Translations under genes and position numbers: made by a program | The notes under the pieces: generated by a model | Database searches by the model: none | The model's input: only the letters and a program-made list of their open reading frames with translations | What the model was told of the DNA's origin: nothing | Part shown: piece after piece, positions 1 through 5,658 of the stretch | Position numbering within the stretch: the stretch's first letter is position 1 | How the letters are laid out: the number at the start of each line of letters is the position of its first letter | NCBI GenBank assembly: GCA_028290595.1 | Contig: JAQGJO010000436.1 | Location: 1 to 5,658 of the forward strand | Length of the DNA: 5,658 nt | Origin: Hyphomicrobiales bacterium | GTDB lineage: Bacteria; Pseudomonadota; Alphaproteobacteria; Rhizobiales; Beijerinckiaceae | Direction of reading: 5' to 3'

Positions 1-1046
1 GCCGAAAAGCCGGATGCGCTTCGACCCATGATCGGCGCGAGATCGAAACGGAACCCGTCGATGCCGGCGTGTTCGACAAAATAACGCATGGTGTCGAGCA
101 CGAGGCCCATCACCGGTTCGCTGTCGCAGTCAAGCGTATTACCGCAGCCGGTGTCGTTGATGAGGCGGCCGTCGGCGTCATGACGATAATAGCTGGTATT
201 GTCGAGACCGCGCATGCTGAGCGTCGGCCCCAGCGCGTCGCTCTCCGCCGTGTGGTTGAAGACCACGTCGAGCAGAACAGAAATGCCGGCATCGTGCAAC
301 GTCCGCACCACCTGTCGCAGATCGTCCAGGCCTGCCGGCGCCAGACGCGGATCGAGCGCCATCATGACGACGGGATTATAGCCCCAGGCGTTGGATAGGC
401 CCAGCAGCGGCAGATGCCGTTCGTCGAGCCAGGCGAAAATCGGCATCAGCTCCACATGGCTGACGCCGAGACGCACCAGATGATCGAGACAGGCCGGATG
501 CGACAGTCCCTTCAAAGTGCCACGCAAATGCGCCGGCACGCCGGGATGCAGTTTCGTGAACGCCTTCACCGCCACTTCATAGATCAGGCGCGGCGGACTC
601 GTACGATCCGCGAATGGCTCGCGAACATCCAAGCGCTCTTCGATGATCGCGCGCGGCACCAGCGATGCGGTGTCGAGTTGCGCGGCGCGCGGCGCGGAAA
701 GTTCCGGTGTGAAACGATAGGCGCGATCGAGCCGCTTCGCATAAGGGTCGGTCAGCAGTTTTGCCGGATCGAACCAGTGACCGCGCGACGGCTCATAAGG
801 TCCATCCGCGCGCAGGCCGTAACAGGCGCCGGCCTTCAACCCCGGCACGAAACCGTGAAAGATCGCGCCGTCGCGGCCCTTAAGTTGCCAGCGCTCAACT
901 TCCCTGCCGTTGTCGGGATCGAAAGTGCAAAGCCAGATCGTCTCGGCATGGCGACTGAAGACAGCGGCACAGCCACCGTCTTCATTCAAAGTCACGCCAA
1001 GCGGCGTATCAGTCCCAGTCGAGAGCGCAGACGCCTCGCGGATCAT
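1..1046 (-). CDS. glgX: Glycogen debranching enzyme GlgX, N-terminal 348 codons (3' end outside window)
   Basis: GlgX is a cytoplasmic GH13 isoamylase-type enzyme that hydrolyses alpha-1,6 branch points of limit dextrins left by glycogen phosphorylase. I translated this frame directly: it is open from the ATG at 1046-1044 to the window edge. An N-terminal CBM48-like domain covers roughly residues 13-105 (YGLRADGPYEPSRGHWFDP near 75-94). The GH13 barrel follows, with WGYN at 221-224, region I DVVFNHT at 260-266, the GlgX-typical NDTGCGNTL at 297-305, and region II GIDGFRFDLA, whose Asp335 is the expected nucleophile (Asp336 in E. coli GlgX, by recall). The acid/base Glu and third catalytic Asp lie beyond the edge; the family is about 650-700 residues. 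The start is chosen because the glgP stop TGA is in frame just one codon upstream, so the frame cannot begin earlier. No Shine-Dalgarno is visible, so translation is probably coupled to glgP. The family's usual YE-x-H-V stretch reads YEVAV here (156-160). Confidence 0.96.
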   Translation of the reverse strand, partial: MIREASALSTGTDTPLGVTLNEDGGCAAVFSRHAETIWLCTFDPDNGREVERWQLKGRDGAIFHGFVPGLKAGACYGLRADGPYEPSRGHWFDPAKLLTDPYAKRLDRAYRFTPELSAPRAAQLDTASLVPRAIIEERLDVREPFADRTSPPRLIYEVAVKAFTKLHPGVPAHLRGTLKGLSHPACLDHLVRLGVSHVELMPIFAWLDERHLPLLGLSNAWGYNPVVMMALDPRLAPAGLDDLRQVVRTLHDAGISVLLDVVFNHTAESDALGPTLSMRGLDNTSYYRHDADGRLINDTGCGNTLDCDSEPVMGLVLDTMRYFVEHAGIDGFRFDLAPIMGRSASGFS

Positions 1047-1049
1047 GGA

Positions 1050-3584
1050 TCAGGAGGCGCGCCAGAACGGCACTTTCCAGATTTCCTCGGCATATTGCTT
1101 GATAGTCCGGTCCGATGAGAACCAGCCCATATGGGCAGTGTTGAGGATCGCCTTGCGCCACCAGTCGGACCGATCGGCCCAAAGCGCATCGACGCGCCGC
1201 TGTGCCTGCGCATAGGAGGCATAGTCCGCAGCCACCATGAACCAGTCACCGTTGTAAAGGCTATCGACGAGATCGCGATAGCGCGACGGATCCTCCGGCG
1301 AGAACGCTCCTGTGCCGATCGAGGCAAGCGCTTCCTTGAGCGCCGGATCGGCTTCGATGACGGCGCGCGGGTTGTAGCCCGCATTGCGCCGATCCTCGAC
1401 TTCCGCAGCCGTCATGCCGAAGATGAAAATATTGTCGGGACCGATGCGCTCGCGCATTTCCACATTGGCGCCGTCGAGCGTGCCGATGGTGATGGCGCCA
1501 TTGAGAGCGAACTTCATATTGCCGGTGCCCGACGCCTCCATGCCCGCCGTCGAAATCTGTTCCGACAGATCGGCGGCCGGAACCAGGATTTCCGCCAGGC
1601 TGACGTTGTAGTTCGGCAGGAAGGCGACCTTCAGCAAACCCTTCACCGCCGGATCCGCATTGACGACCTTGGCGACGTCGTTGATCAGCCTGATGATCGA
1701 CTTGGCAGTCACATAGCTCGCCGCCGCCTTGCCGGCGAAGAACTTGACGCGCGGCGCCCAGTTGCGGTTCGGCTCGGCGCGGATGGCGTGATAGAGCGCC
1801 ACCGTCTCGACGATGTTCAGAAGCTGGCGCTTGTATTCATGAATGCGCTTCACATGAATGTCGAACATCGCCGCCGGATCGACACGCACGCCAAGCTGTT
1901 CGAACGTATATTCGGCCAGCGCCTCTTTGTTGGCGCGCTTCACCGCGGCGAAGCGCTCCTTCATCACCGGATCATCGGCATATTTTTCGAAAGCGGTGAT
2001 GTGCTCAAGATCGTCGAGAACGCTGCTTCCGATCGCCTCGCAGACGATCTCCGCAAGTTTCGGATTGGCATGGGTGAACCAGCGCCGCGGCGTGATGCCG
2101 TTGGTCATATTGGTGATGCGGCCGGGCAGAATCTGATTCAGATCCTTGAACACGGTCTCCTTCATCAGTTCGGTATGCAGCGCCGACACGCCATTGACCT
2201 TGTGCGAGCCGACATAGGCGAGATTGCCCATGCGCACGCGCCGGCCATGGCCCTCGTCGATCAGCGAAATCCGGGAAATGCGCTCGGCGTCCTCAGAATG
2301 CGCCACCGGAAATTTCTTGCGGGCTTCGTCGAGCGTATGCTGATTGATCGCATAGATGATCTGCAGATGGCGCGGTAGCAGGCGCCCCATCAAATCGACC
2401 GGCCAGCTTTCCAGTGCTTCGGGCAGAAGTGTGTGGTTGGTGTAACAGCAGGCTTCCCGGGTCATGTGCCAGGCTTCATCCCACGGCAGCCCATGCACGT
2501 CGATCAGCAGGCGCATCAGCTCTGCAATGGCGATCGAGGGATGGGTATCGTTGAGCTGGATCGAGGCCTTTTCATGCAGGCTGCGAATGTCGCCGAAGCG
2601 CTGCATGTGCCGGCGGATCAGGTCCTGCAGCGACGCAGAGGTGAAGAAATATTCCTGACGCAGGCGAAGCTCCTGTCCTGCCGGCGTCGCATCGGATGGA
2701 TAAAGCACGCGCGAAATGCTTTCCGCCCGCGTGCTGTCGGCCATGGCGCCGACATAGTCGCCGCGATTGAAGGCGTCGAGGCGGATCGGATCGACGGCGC
2801 GCGCGCTCCACAGGCGCAGCGTATTGATCATCCGCCCGCCCCAGCCGACGACCGGCGTGTCATAGCCCATGGCGAGAACGATTTCCGACGGCTGCCAGGA
2901 CCGGCGCGCCGTGCCGTCCCAGCCACTGTTCATGCTGACCGAACCGCCAAAGCCGATTTCGTGTACGATCTCCTGGCGCAGGAATTCCCAGGGGTTGCGG
3001 AACGACAGCCAGTCTTCCGGCACCTCGATCTGTCGGCCGTCGATGATCTTTTGCGAGAACAGGCCGTGGTCGTAGCGGATGCCGTAACCTAAACCGGAGA
3101 CGCCGACCGTTGCCATGCTTTCCATGAAGCAGGCGGCGAGCCGGCCGAGGCCGCCATTGCCCAGGGCGGCGACAGGCTCAAGCCCGGCAATGGAAACGAG
3201 GTCGACGCCCAGCTCACGCAAAGCCTCGCGCATTGGCTCGGTCATGCCCAGATTGCCGAGGGCGTCCTTGAACAGGCGGCCGATGAGGAATTCGAGCGAC
3301 AGGTAATAGACGCGCTTGCGCCCGCTGCGCTTGGCTTCGCGGACGGTGCTCATCCAGCCGTCGACGATGCGGTCGCGCAGCACGAAAATCGCCGCCGTCA
3401 GCCAGTCGTGGTCGCGCGCCGTCGCCGCGTCCTTGCCGATCGAATAGGCAAGCTTGGAAATGATTTCGGATCTCAGAGCCTGCACCGACATCTTGCGATG
3501 GGCCGCCAAAGTGGCGATCGAGCCCTGAACCATATCCTGCTGTTCCATATCCACCTGGGCGTTTTGTCCGGCGCGCACGCTCAT
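1050..3584 (-). CDS. glgP: Glycogen/starch phosphorylase GlgP, complete
   Basis: GlgP is a cytoplasmic PLP-dependent GT35 enzyme that cleaves outer alpha-1,4 glucan bonds with phosphate to give glucose-1-phosphate. The 844-residue product matches the family over its whole length; E. coli GlgP is about 815, and the excess is mostly an N-terminal tail before residue 35. Landmarks in order: YYLSLEFLIGR (93-103), the glycine-rich GNGGLGRLA (142-150), the gate-loop region AFNRGDYVGAM (271-281) followed by SRVLYPSD, TNHTLLPEALESWP with catalytic-region His384 (382-395), KRIHEYKRQLLN (579-590), and the PLP signature EASGTGNMKFALN (683-695), whose Lys691 (codon 1512-1514) should carry pyridoxal phosphate. 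No key residue is missing. The start at 3584 has AGGAG eight bases upstream; a second ATG at 3588-3586 is out of frame. Three bases separate the stop from glgX, so the two genes very probably form an operon. Regulation is probably transcriptional, from the divergent region shared with glgA. Confidence 0.98.
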   Translation of the reverse strand: MSVRAGQNAQVDMEQQDMVQGSIATLAAHRKMSVQALRSEIISKLAYSIGKDAATARDHDWLTAAIFVLRDRIVDGWMSTVREAKRSGRKRVYYLSLEFLIGRLFKDALGNLGMTEPMREALRELGVDLVSIAGLEPVAALGNGGLGRLAACFMESMATVGVSGLGYGIRYDHGLFSQKIIDGRQIEVPEDWLSFRNPWEFLRQEIVHEIGFGGSVSMNSGWDGTARRSWQPSEIVLAMGYDTPVVGWGGRMINTLRLWSARAVDPIRLDAFNRGDYVGAMADSTRAESISRVLYPSDATPAGQELRLRQEYFFTSASLQDLIRRHMQRFGDIRSLHEKASIQLNDTHPSIAIAELMRLLIDVHGLPWDEAWHMTREACCYTNHTLLPEALESWPVDLMGRLLPRHLQIIYAINQHTLDEARKKFPVAHSEDAERISRISLIDEGHGRRVRMGNLAYVGSHKVNGVSALHTELMKETVFKDLNQILPGRITNMTNGITPRRWFTHANPKLAEIVCEAIGSSVLDDLEHITAFEKYADDPVMKERFAAVKRANKEALAEYTFEQLGVRVDPAAMFDIHVKRIHEYKRQLLNIVETVALYHAIRAEPNRNWAPRVKFFAGKAAASYVTAKSIIRLINDVAKVVNADPAVKGLLKVAFLPNYNVSLAEILVPAADLSEQISTAGMEASGTGNMKFALNGAITIGTLDGANVEMRERIGPDNIFIFGMTAAEVEDRRNAGYNPRAVIEADPALKEALASIGTGAFSPEDPSRYRDLVDSLYNGDWFMVAADYASYAQAQRRVDALWADRSDWWRKAILNTAHMGWFSSDRTIKQYAEEIWKVPFWRAS

Positions 3585-3592
3585 TCATTCAA

Positions 3593-3597
3593 CTCCT
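3593..3597 (-). promoter_or_regulatory. Ribosome binding site of glgP
   Basis: The minus strand reads GCAGGAGTTGAATGAATG. AGGAG lies eight bases before the ATG at 3584, a normal spacing, and only four bases before the out-of-frame ATG at 3588. This supports the 3584 start. It contrasts with glgX and glgA, neither of which has a recognisable Shine-Dalgarno sequence. Confidence 0.75.
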
Positions 3598-3635
3598 GCA
3601 TCTTACCGAATTAGGGTCAAGGTTGCACAAGGGAA

Positions 3636-3717
3636 TGAAGATTCCTCCAATTGGAGCCAATCCCTCAATCTTCACGAAACATTCTGAAGAGCGGCCAATG
3701 AGGGACAGCGAAGATTG
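3636..3717. promoter_or_regulatory. Cluster of repeated AAGATT-core motifs upstream of glgP (candidate operator)
   Basis: TGAAGATT (3636-3643) and AATCTTCA (3667-3674) are perfect 8-base inverted copies. They flank the perfect 12-base palindrome CTCCAATTGGAG (3645-3656). CAATCTTC (3666-3673) is also an exact inverted match to GAAGATTG (3710-3717). TCCCTC (3661-3666) is mirrored by GAGGGA (3700-3705), and CCAAT occurs at 3657-3661 and 3695-3699. A fourth core, AATCTT, sits outside the cluster at 3772-3777, giving alternating orientations +,-,+,-. The position, about 50-130 bases before the glgP ATG, is typical of transcription-factor sites. The regulator is unknown and the assignment is inference from symmetry and repetition alone. 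Confidence 0.4.
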
Positions 3718-3729
3718 ATTTAATACTTT

Positions 3730-3759
3730 ATGATTTCTAATCATCGCTATGAATTAGCG
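3730..3759. promoter_or_regulatory. Two abutting short dyads inside the AT-rich stretch
   Basis: ATGATT-TCT-AATCAT (3730-3744, six-base arms) is immediately followed by CGCTA-TGAAT-TAGCG (3745-3759, five-base arms). Both sit in the 23% GC segment between the divergent genes. Together they could be adjacent binding sites or an AT-rich promoter element. Single dyads of this size arise by chance in 500 bases, so the only support is their adjacency and location. Confidence 0.25.
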
Positions 3760-3851
3760 TAGTTTATTTAAAATCTTATGTTTAGACCTCGCCACTGGAT
3801 TACCTATCGAACGGCAAGGAATCCGAGCGATACGATAGTCCGACTTTAATC

Positions 3852-3882
3852 TGTGGCTAACTACGACGAAGCGAAAGCCACA
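3852..3882. other. Potential stem-loop in intergenic region
   Basis: TGTGGCT (3852-3858) and AGCCACA (3876-3882) are perfect seven-base complements around a 17-base loop. Just upstream on the plus strand, CTATCG (3804-3809) and CGATAG (3833-3838) form another six-base pair. Neither is followed by a T-run on either strand, so they are not terminators. They could form part of a structured glgA leader or be operator half-sites; chance is also plausible. Confidence 0.25.
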
Positions 3883-4023
3883 AAGAAAACAAAGTTTGCG
3901 TGCGATCGGGAACGAACTTGCCACGCGCGCGTTTTGTGCAAAGCGGGAAGACGCGACAAATTGTCTTCGCGACTGCGGTAAACGCCGAAAATCGTGGCGC
4001 AATCTCGCATCATCTGGTAAATG

Positions 4024-4052
4024 TTAACCCGCCGCTAACTGGCGGGCGTTAA
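4024..4052. other. GC-rich hairpin just upstream of glgA
   Basis: CCCGCC (4028-4033) pairs perfectly with GGCGGG (4041-4046) around a seven-base loop. Outer TTAA segments (4024-4027 and 4049-4052) can extend the stem across a two-base bulge. It ends about 40 bases before the glgA ATG at 4093 and 31 before the TTG at 4084. No U-tract follows on the plus strand, so it is not an ordinary intrinsic terminator. If transcribed, it would lie in the 5' leader of the glgA message and could affect stability or initiation. On the minus strand it is followed only by a weak T-rich stretch. Confidence 0.4.
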
Positions 4053-4092
4053 GAATTGTCCCATCGGCTTTCTTTCCCCGGCGTTGCTCTTC

Positions 4093-5592
4093 ATGAGTTG
4101 CTTGACTCCGAATCCCCATCCGGTTGCCTTCACAGGCCTGGGTGACCTGTCTGCACGAGTCGCGGCCACCCCGCGCGGTAAACGAAAAGTCCTCTTCGTC
4201 ACCTCGGAAATGTCGGACTTCGTCCAGACCGGCGGTCTGGGTGAAGTGTCCGCCGCCCTTCCTCGCGCGCTGCGTTCGACCTGCGATGTCCGCGTGCTCA
4301 TTCCCGGCTATCGCCAGGTGCTTGCACATAACCAAGCCATCGAGCCTGTCGCGCATCTGCCGGGCCGTGGCGAAATTCCCGCCTGCGATCTCGGACGCAT
4401 GACGACGCCGGATGGCCTTATCGTCTACGTACTGATGGCGCCACGCCTCTACAATCGCGACGGAACGCCTTATCTCGACATCCGCGGCAAGGATTGGATC
4501 GATAACGACATCCGGTTCGCCCGCCTCGGCCTTGCCGCCGCCGATATGGCGACCGGCTTTGGCGACCCCGGCTGGCAGCCCGACAATCTTCATCTCAACG
4601 ATTGGCCGACTTCGCTTGCCGCCGGCTATCTCGCCTGGCGCGGCAGCGCGGTGCCGAGCATCCTCACCATCCACAATCTCGCCTATCAGGGCTCGTTTGA
4701 TGCCGAGAGGCTCGGCGCGCTCGGCATTCCGCAGGACGCGTTTCGCATCGATGGCGTGGAATTCTATGGCAAGCTGTCGTTCCTCAAGGCCGGCTTGCAC
4801 TACTCGTCGCATCTGACCACGGTCAGTTCGACCTATGCCGCCGAAATCACCACGCCGGAATTCGGCTGCGGTCTGGATGGGCTTCTGCTCAAGCGCTCGC
4901 GCGAAGGCCGCCTGACCGGCATCGTCAACGGCATAGAAGACAACTGGAACCCACAGCAGGACGGGCTCGCCAGCGATATATTCGATGCAGCACGCTGGAA
5001 GAGCCGCCATGCCGATTACGTGCGCGGCACCTTTGGGCTGGATCTCGCCCAGGGGCCTCTGTTCGCCATCGTCTCGCGCCTCGTTCACCAGAAGGGCGTC
5101 GACCTCGCCATCGAGGCCGTGGAGACTATCGTCGCCAACGGCGGCCAATTGGTCGTCACCGGCCAGGGCGATCCCCGGCTTGAAGATGGGATGCGCGAAC
5201 TCGCCCAGCGTCACCGGGGCGCCGTCGGTGTCAAGATCGGTTTCGACCGCAGCGAAGCGCGCGCCATGTTCGCCGGCAGCGATTTCCTGCTCATGCCGTC
5301 GCGGTTCGAGCCCTGCGGCCTTAGCCAGATGTATGCGCAGAAGTTCGGCTCGCTGCCGATCGCCCATCGCACCGGTGGGTTGGCTGACACCATTTCCGAC
5401 GGCCAGACCGGCTTCCTGTTCGGTGCGCCGACCGCCGGCGGCCTCAATATGGCGGTCAAACGCGCTTTCGAGGCGTTCGTTTCCACCAGCCGGTTTGAAC
5501 TGATGCGCCGCACCGCCATGGCAATGAAATTCGGCTGGGATCATTCCGCCAGTCGTTACGCCGACACCTATCGGATGGCCGAAGCAGGCTGA
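4093..5592 (+). CDS. glgA: Glycogen synthase, ADP-glucose type (GlgA)
   Basis: GlgA is a cytoplasmic GT5 enzyme that transfers glucose from ADP-glucose to the non-reducing end of an alpha-1,4-glucan. From the ATG at 4093 the product is 499 residues; E. coli GlgA is 477. About 31 extra residues precede the conserved start KVLFVTSEM. A TTG at 4084 would add three residues; an in-frame stop at 4036-4038 limits further extension, and neither start has a Shine-Dalgarno. Landmarks (ATG numbering): VTSEM with Glu39, QTGGL at 45-49, TPYLD with Tyr127, HLNDWPTSL with Asp170, TIHNLAYQG with His194, VNGIE with Asn279, SRLVHQKG with Arg329 and Lys334, and RFEPCGLSQ with Glu406 and Cys408. These align with E. 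coli E9, K15, Y95, D137, H161, N246, R300, K305, E377 and C379 (by recall). All match except Lys15, which is Gln45. NDWP and NGIEDNW differ from the E. coli forms and suggest the variant GlgA subgroup with an N-terminal tail, as I recall from Pseudomonas. Confidence 0.96.
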   Translation: MSCLTPNPHPVAFTGLGDLSARVAATPRGKRKVLFVTSEMSDFVQTGGLGEVSAALPRALRSTCDVRVLIPGYRQVLAHNQAIEPVAHLPGRGEIPACDLGRMTTPDGLIVYVLMAPRLYNRDGTPYLDIRGKDWIDNDIRFARLGLAAADMATGFGDPGWQPDNLHLNDWPTSLAAGYLAWRGSAVPSILTIHNLAYQGSFDAERLGALGIPQDAFRIDGVEFYGKLSFLKAGLHYSSHLTTVSSTYAAEITTPEFGCGLDGLLLKRSREGRLTGIVNGIEDNWNPQQDGLASDIFDAARWKSRHADYVRGTFGLDLAQGPLFAIVSRLVHQKGVDLAIEAVETIVANGGQLVVTGQGDPRLEDGMRELAQRHRGAVGVKIGFDRSEARAMFAGSDFLLMPSRFEPCGLSQMYAQKFGSLPIAHRTGGLADTISDGQTGFLFGAPTAGGLNMAVKRAFEAFVSTSRFELMRRTAMAMKFGWDHSASRYADTYRMAEAG

Positions 5593-5658
5593 TTTCACGG
5601 CGCAGGCATTTCCCCAGCATGGTTTTGTCACGGCAACGGCTTTCGTCCGCCGCAGTTT
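5593..5658. other. Region downstream of glgA, no supported gene
   Basis: The 66 bases after the glgA stop show no clear terminator hairpin. A plus-strand ATG at 5619 stays open to the window edge for 13 codons, but it lacks a ribosome binding site and its start is not recognisable, so I do not call a gene. Confidence 0.5.

Larger units (their letters stand above)
3585..4092. other. Divergent glgP/glgA intergenic regulatory region
   Basis: These roughly 500 bases separate the oppositely oriented glgP and glgA starts and must hold the promoters of both. No gene is supported here. An 82-codon minus-strand reading frame (3754-4002) has no ribosome binding site, is rich in Arg and Ser, and resembles no family I know. 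Base composition changes sharply: 3721-3780 is 23% GC and 3841-3900 is 43%, while the flanking genes are visibly GC-rich. I looked for sigma70-type -35/-10 pairs on both strands and found none good enough to place. The region contains several short dyads and a repeated AAGATT core, listed separately. Confidence 0.7.

Noticed and set aside
414..1118. A 234-codon plus-strand open frame opposite glgX
   Set aside because: The minus strand here encodes canonical GlgX motifs throughout; the plus frame is an antisense shadow of it.
1131..2378. A 415-codon plus-strand open frame opposite glgP
   Set aside because: It is a His/Arg/Asp-rich antisense shadow of the phosphorylase reading frame with no recognisable motif.
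3214..3588. Alternative glgP start at ATG 3588-3586
   Set aside because: It is out of frame with the phosphorylase and only four bases from AGGAG; the in-frame ATG at 3584 has better spacing.
3598..3629. TTGACC/TAAGAT-like promoter elements just before glgP
   Set aside because: No pair has acceptable spacing; any start site implied would fall in or beyond the ribosome binding site.
3923..3932. ACGCGCGCGT perfect palindrome
   Set aside because: A simple CG-alternating run is self-complementary by composition; there is no other support for a site.
3754..4002. An 82-codon minus-strand frame in the intergenic region, possibly a small gene
   Set aside because: No Shine-Dalgarno, Arg/Ser-rich composition, no family resemblance, and it runs through an AT-rich regulatory stretch.
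4024..4052. The hairpin as a rho-independent terminator
   Set aside because: No U-tract follows on the plus strand, and no gene converges on it from either side.
4024..5631. A 535-codon open frame on the minus strand spanning all of glgA
   Set aside because: It is fully antisense to a clear GT5 gene, resembles no known family, and starts without a ribosome binding site. Long antisense open frames are expected opposite GC-rich genes with biased third positions.
5619..5658. Possible start of another gene downstream of glgA
   Set aside because: Only 13 codons, no ribosome binding site and no recognisable N-terminus.

Overview
The window carries three glycogen-metabolism genes from a moderately high-GC bacterium, most likely an alphaproteobacterium. 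The placement rests on protein style and codon use only; Rhizobiales/Hyphomicrobiales-like is a weak guess, and no rRNA or other marker is present. Two genes lie on the minus strand and one on the plus strand, facing away from each other across a regulatory region of about 500 bases.

Layout: 1-1046 (minus) is the first 348 codons of glgX, the glycogen debranching enzyme, whose 3' end runs off the left edge. 1050-3584 (minus) is a complete glgP, glycogen phosphorylase. 3585-4092 is a non-coding divergent region. It holds a 23% GC stretch, a cluster of AAGATT-type motifs, several short dyads, and a GC-rich hairpin just before glgA. 4093-5592 (plus) is a complete glgA, ADP-glucose-type glycogen synthase. 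The last 66 bases hold no gene that can be supported.

How they work together: GlgA extends alpha-1,4-glucan chains from ADP-glucose. GlgP shortens the outer chains to glucose-1-phosphate. GlgX removes the short branch stubs that GlgP leaves. The two degradation genes are arranged for coupled expression: the glgP stop codon and the glgX ATG are in the same frame with one codon between them. The synthesis gene is transcribed away from them, so the shared intergenic region could set the balance between storage and breakdown. glgB (branching enzyme) and glgC (ADP-glucose pyrophosphorylase), needed to complete the pathway, are not in this window.

I see no new class of system here. The points most worth a second look are a Lys-to-Gln change in the ADP-glucose-binding KTGGL motif of GlgA, the in-frame glgP/glgX junction, the repeated motifs upstream of glgP, and the glgA start, which has no Shine-Dalgarno sequence and follows a hairpin.
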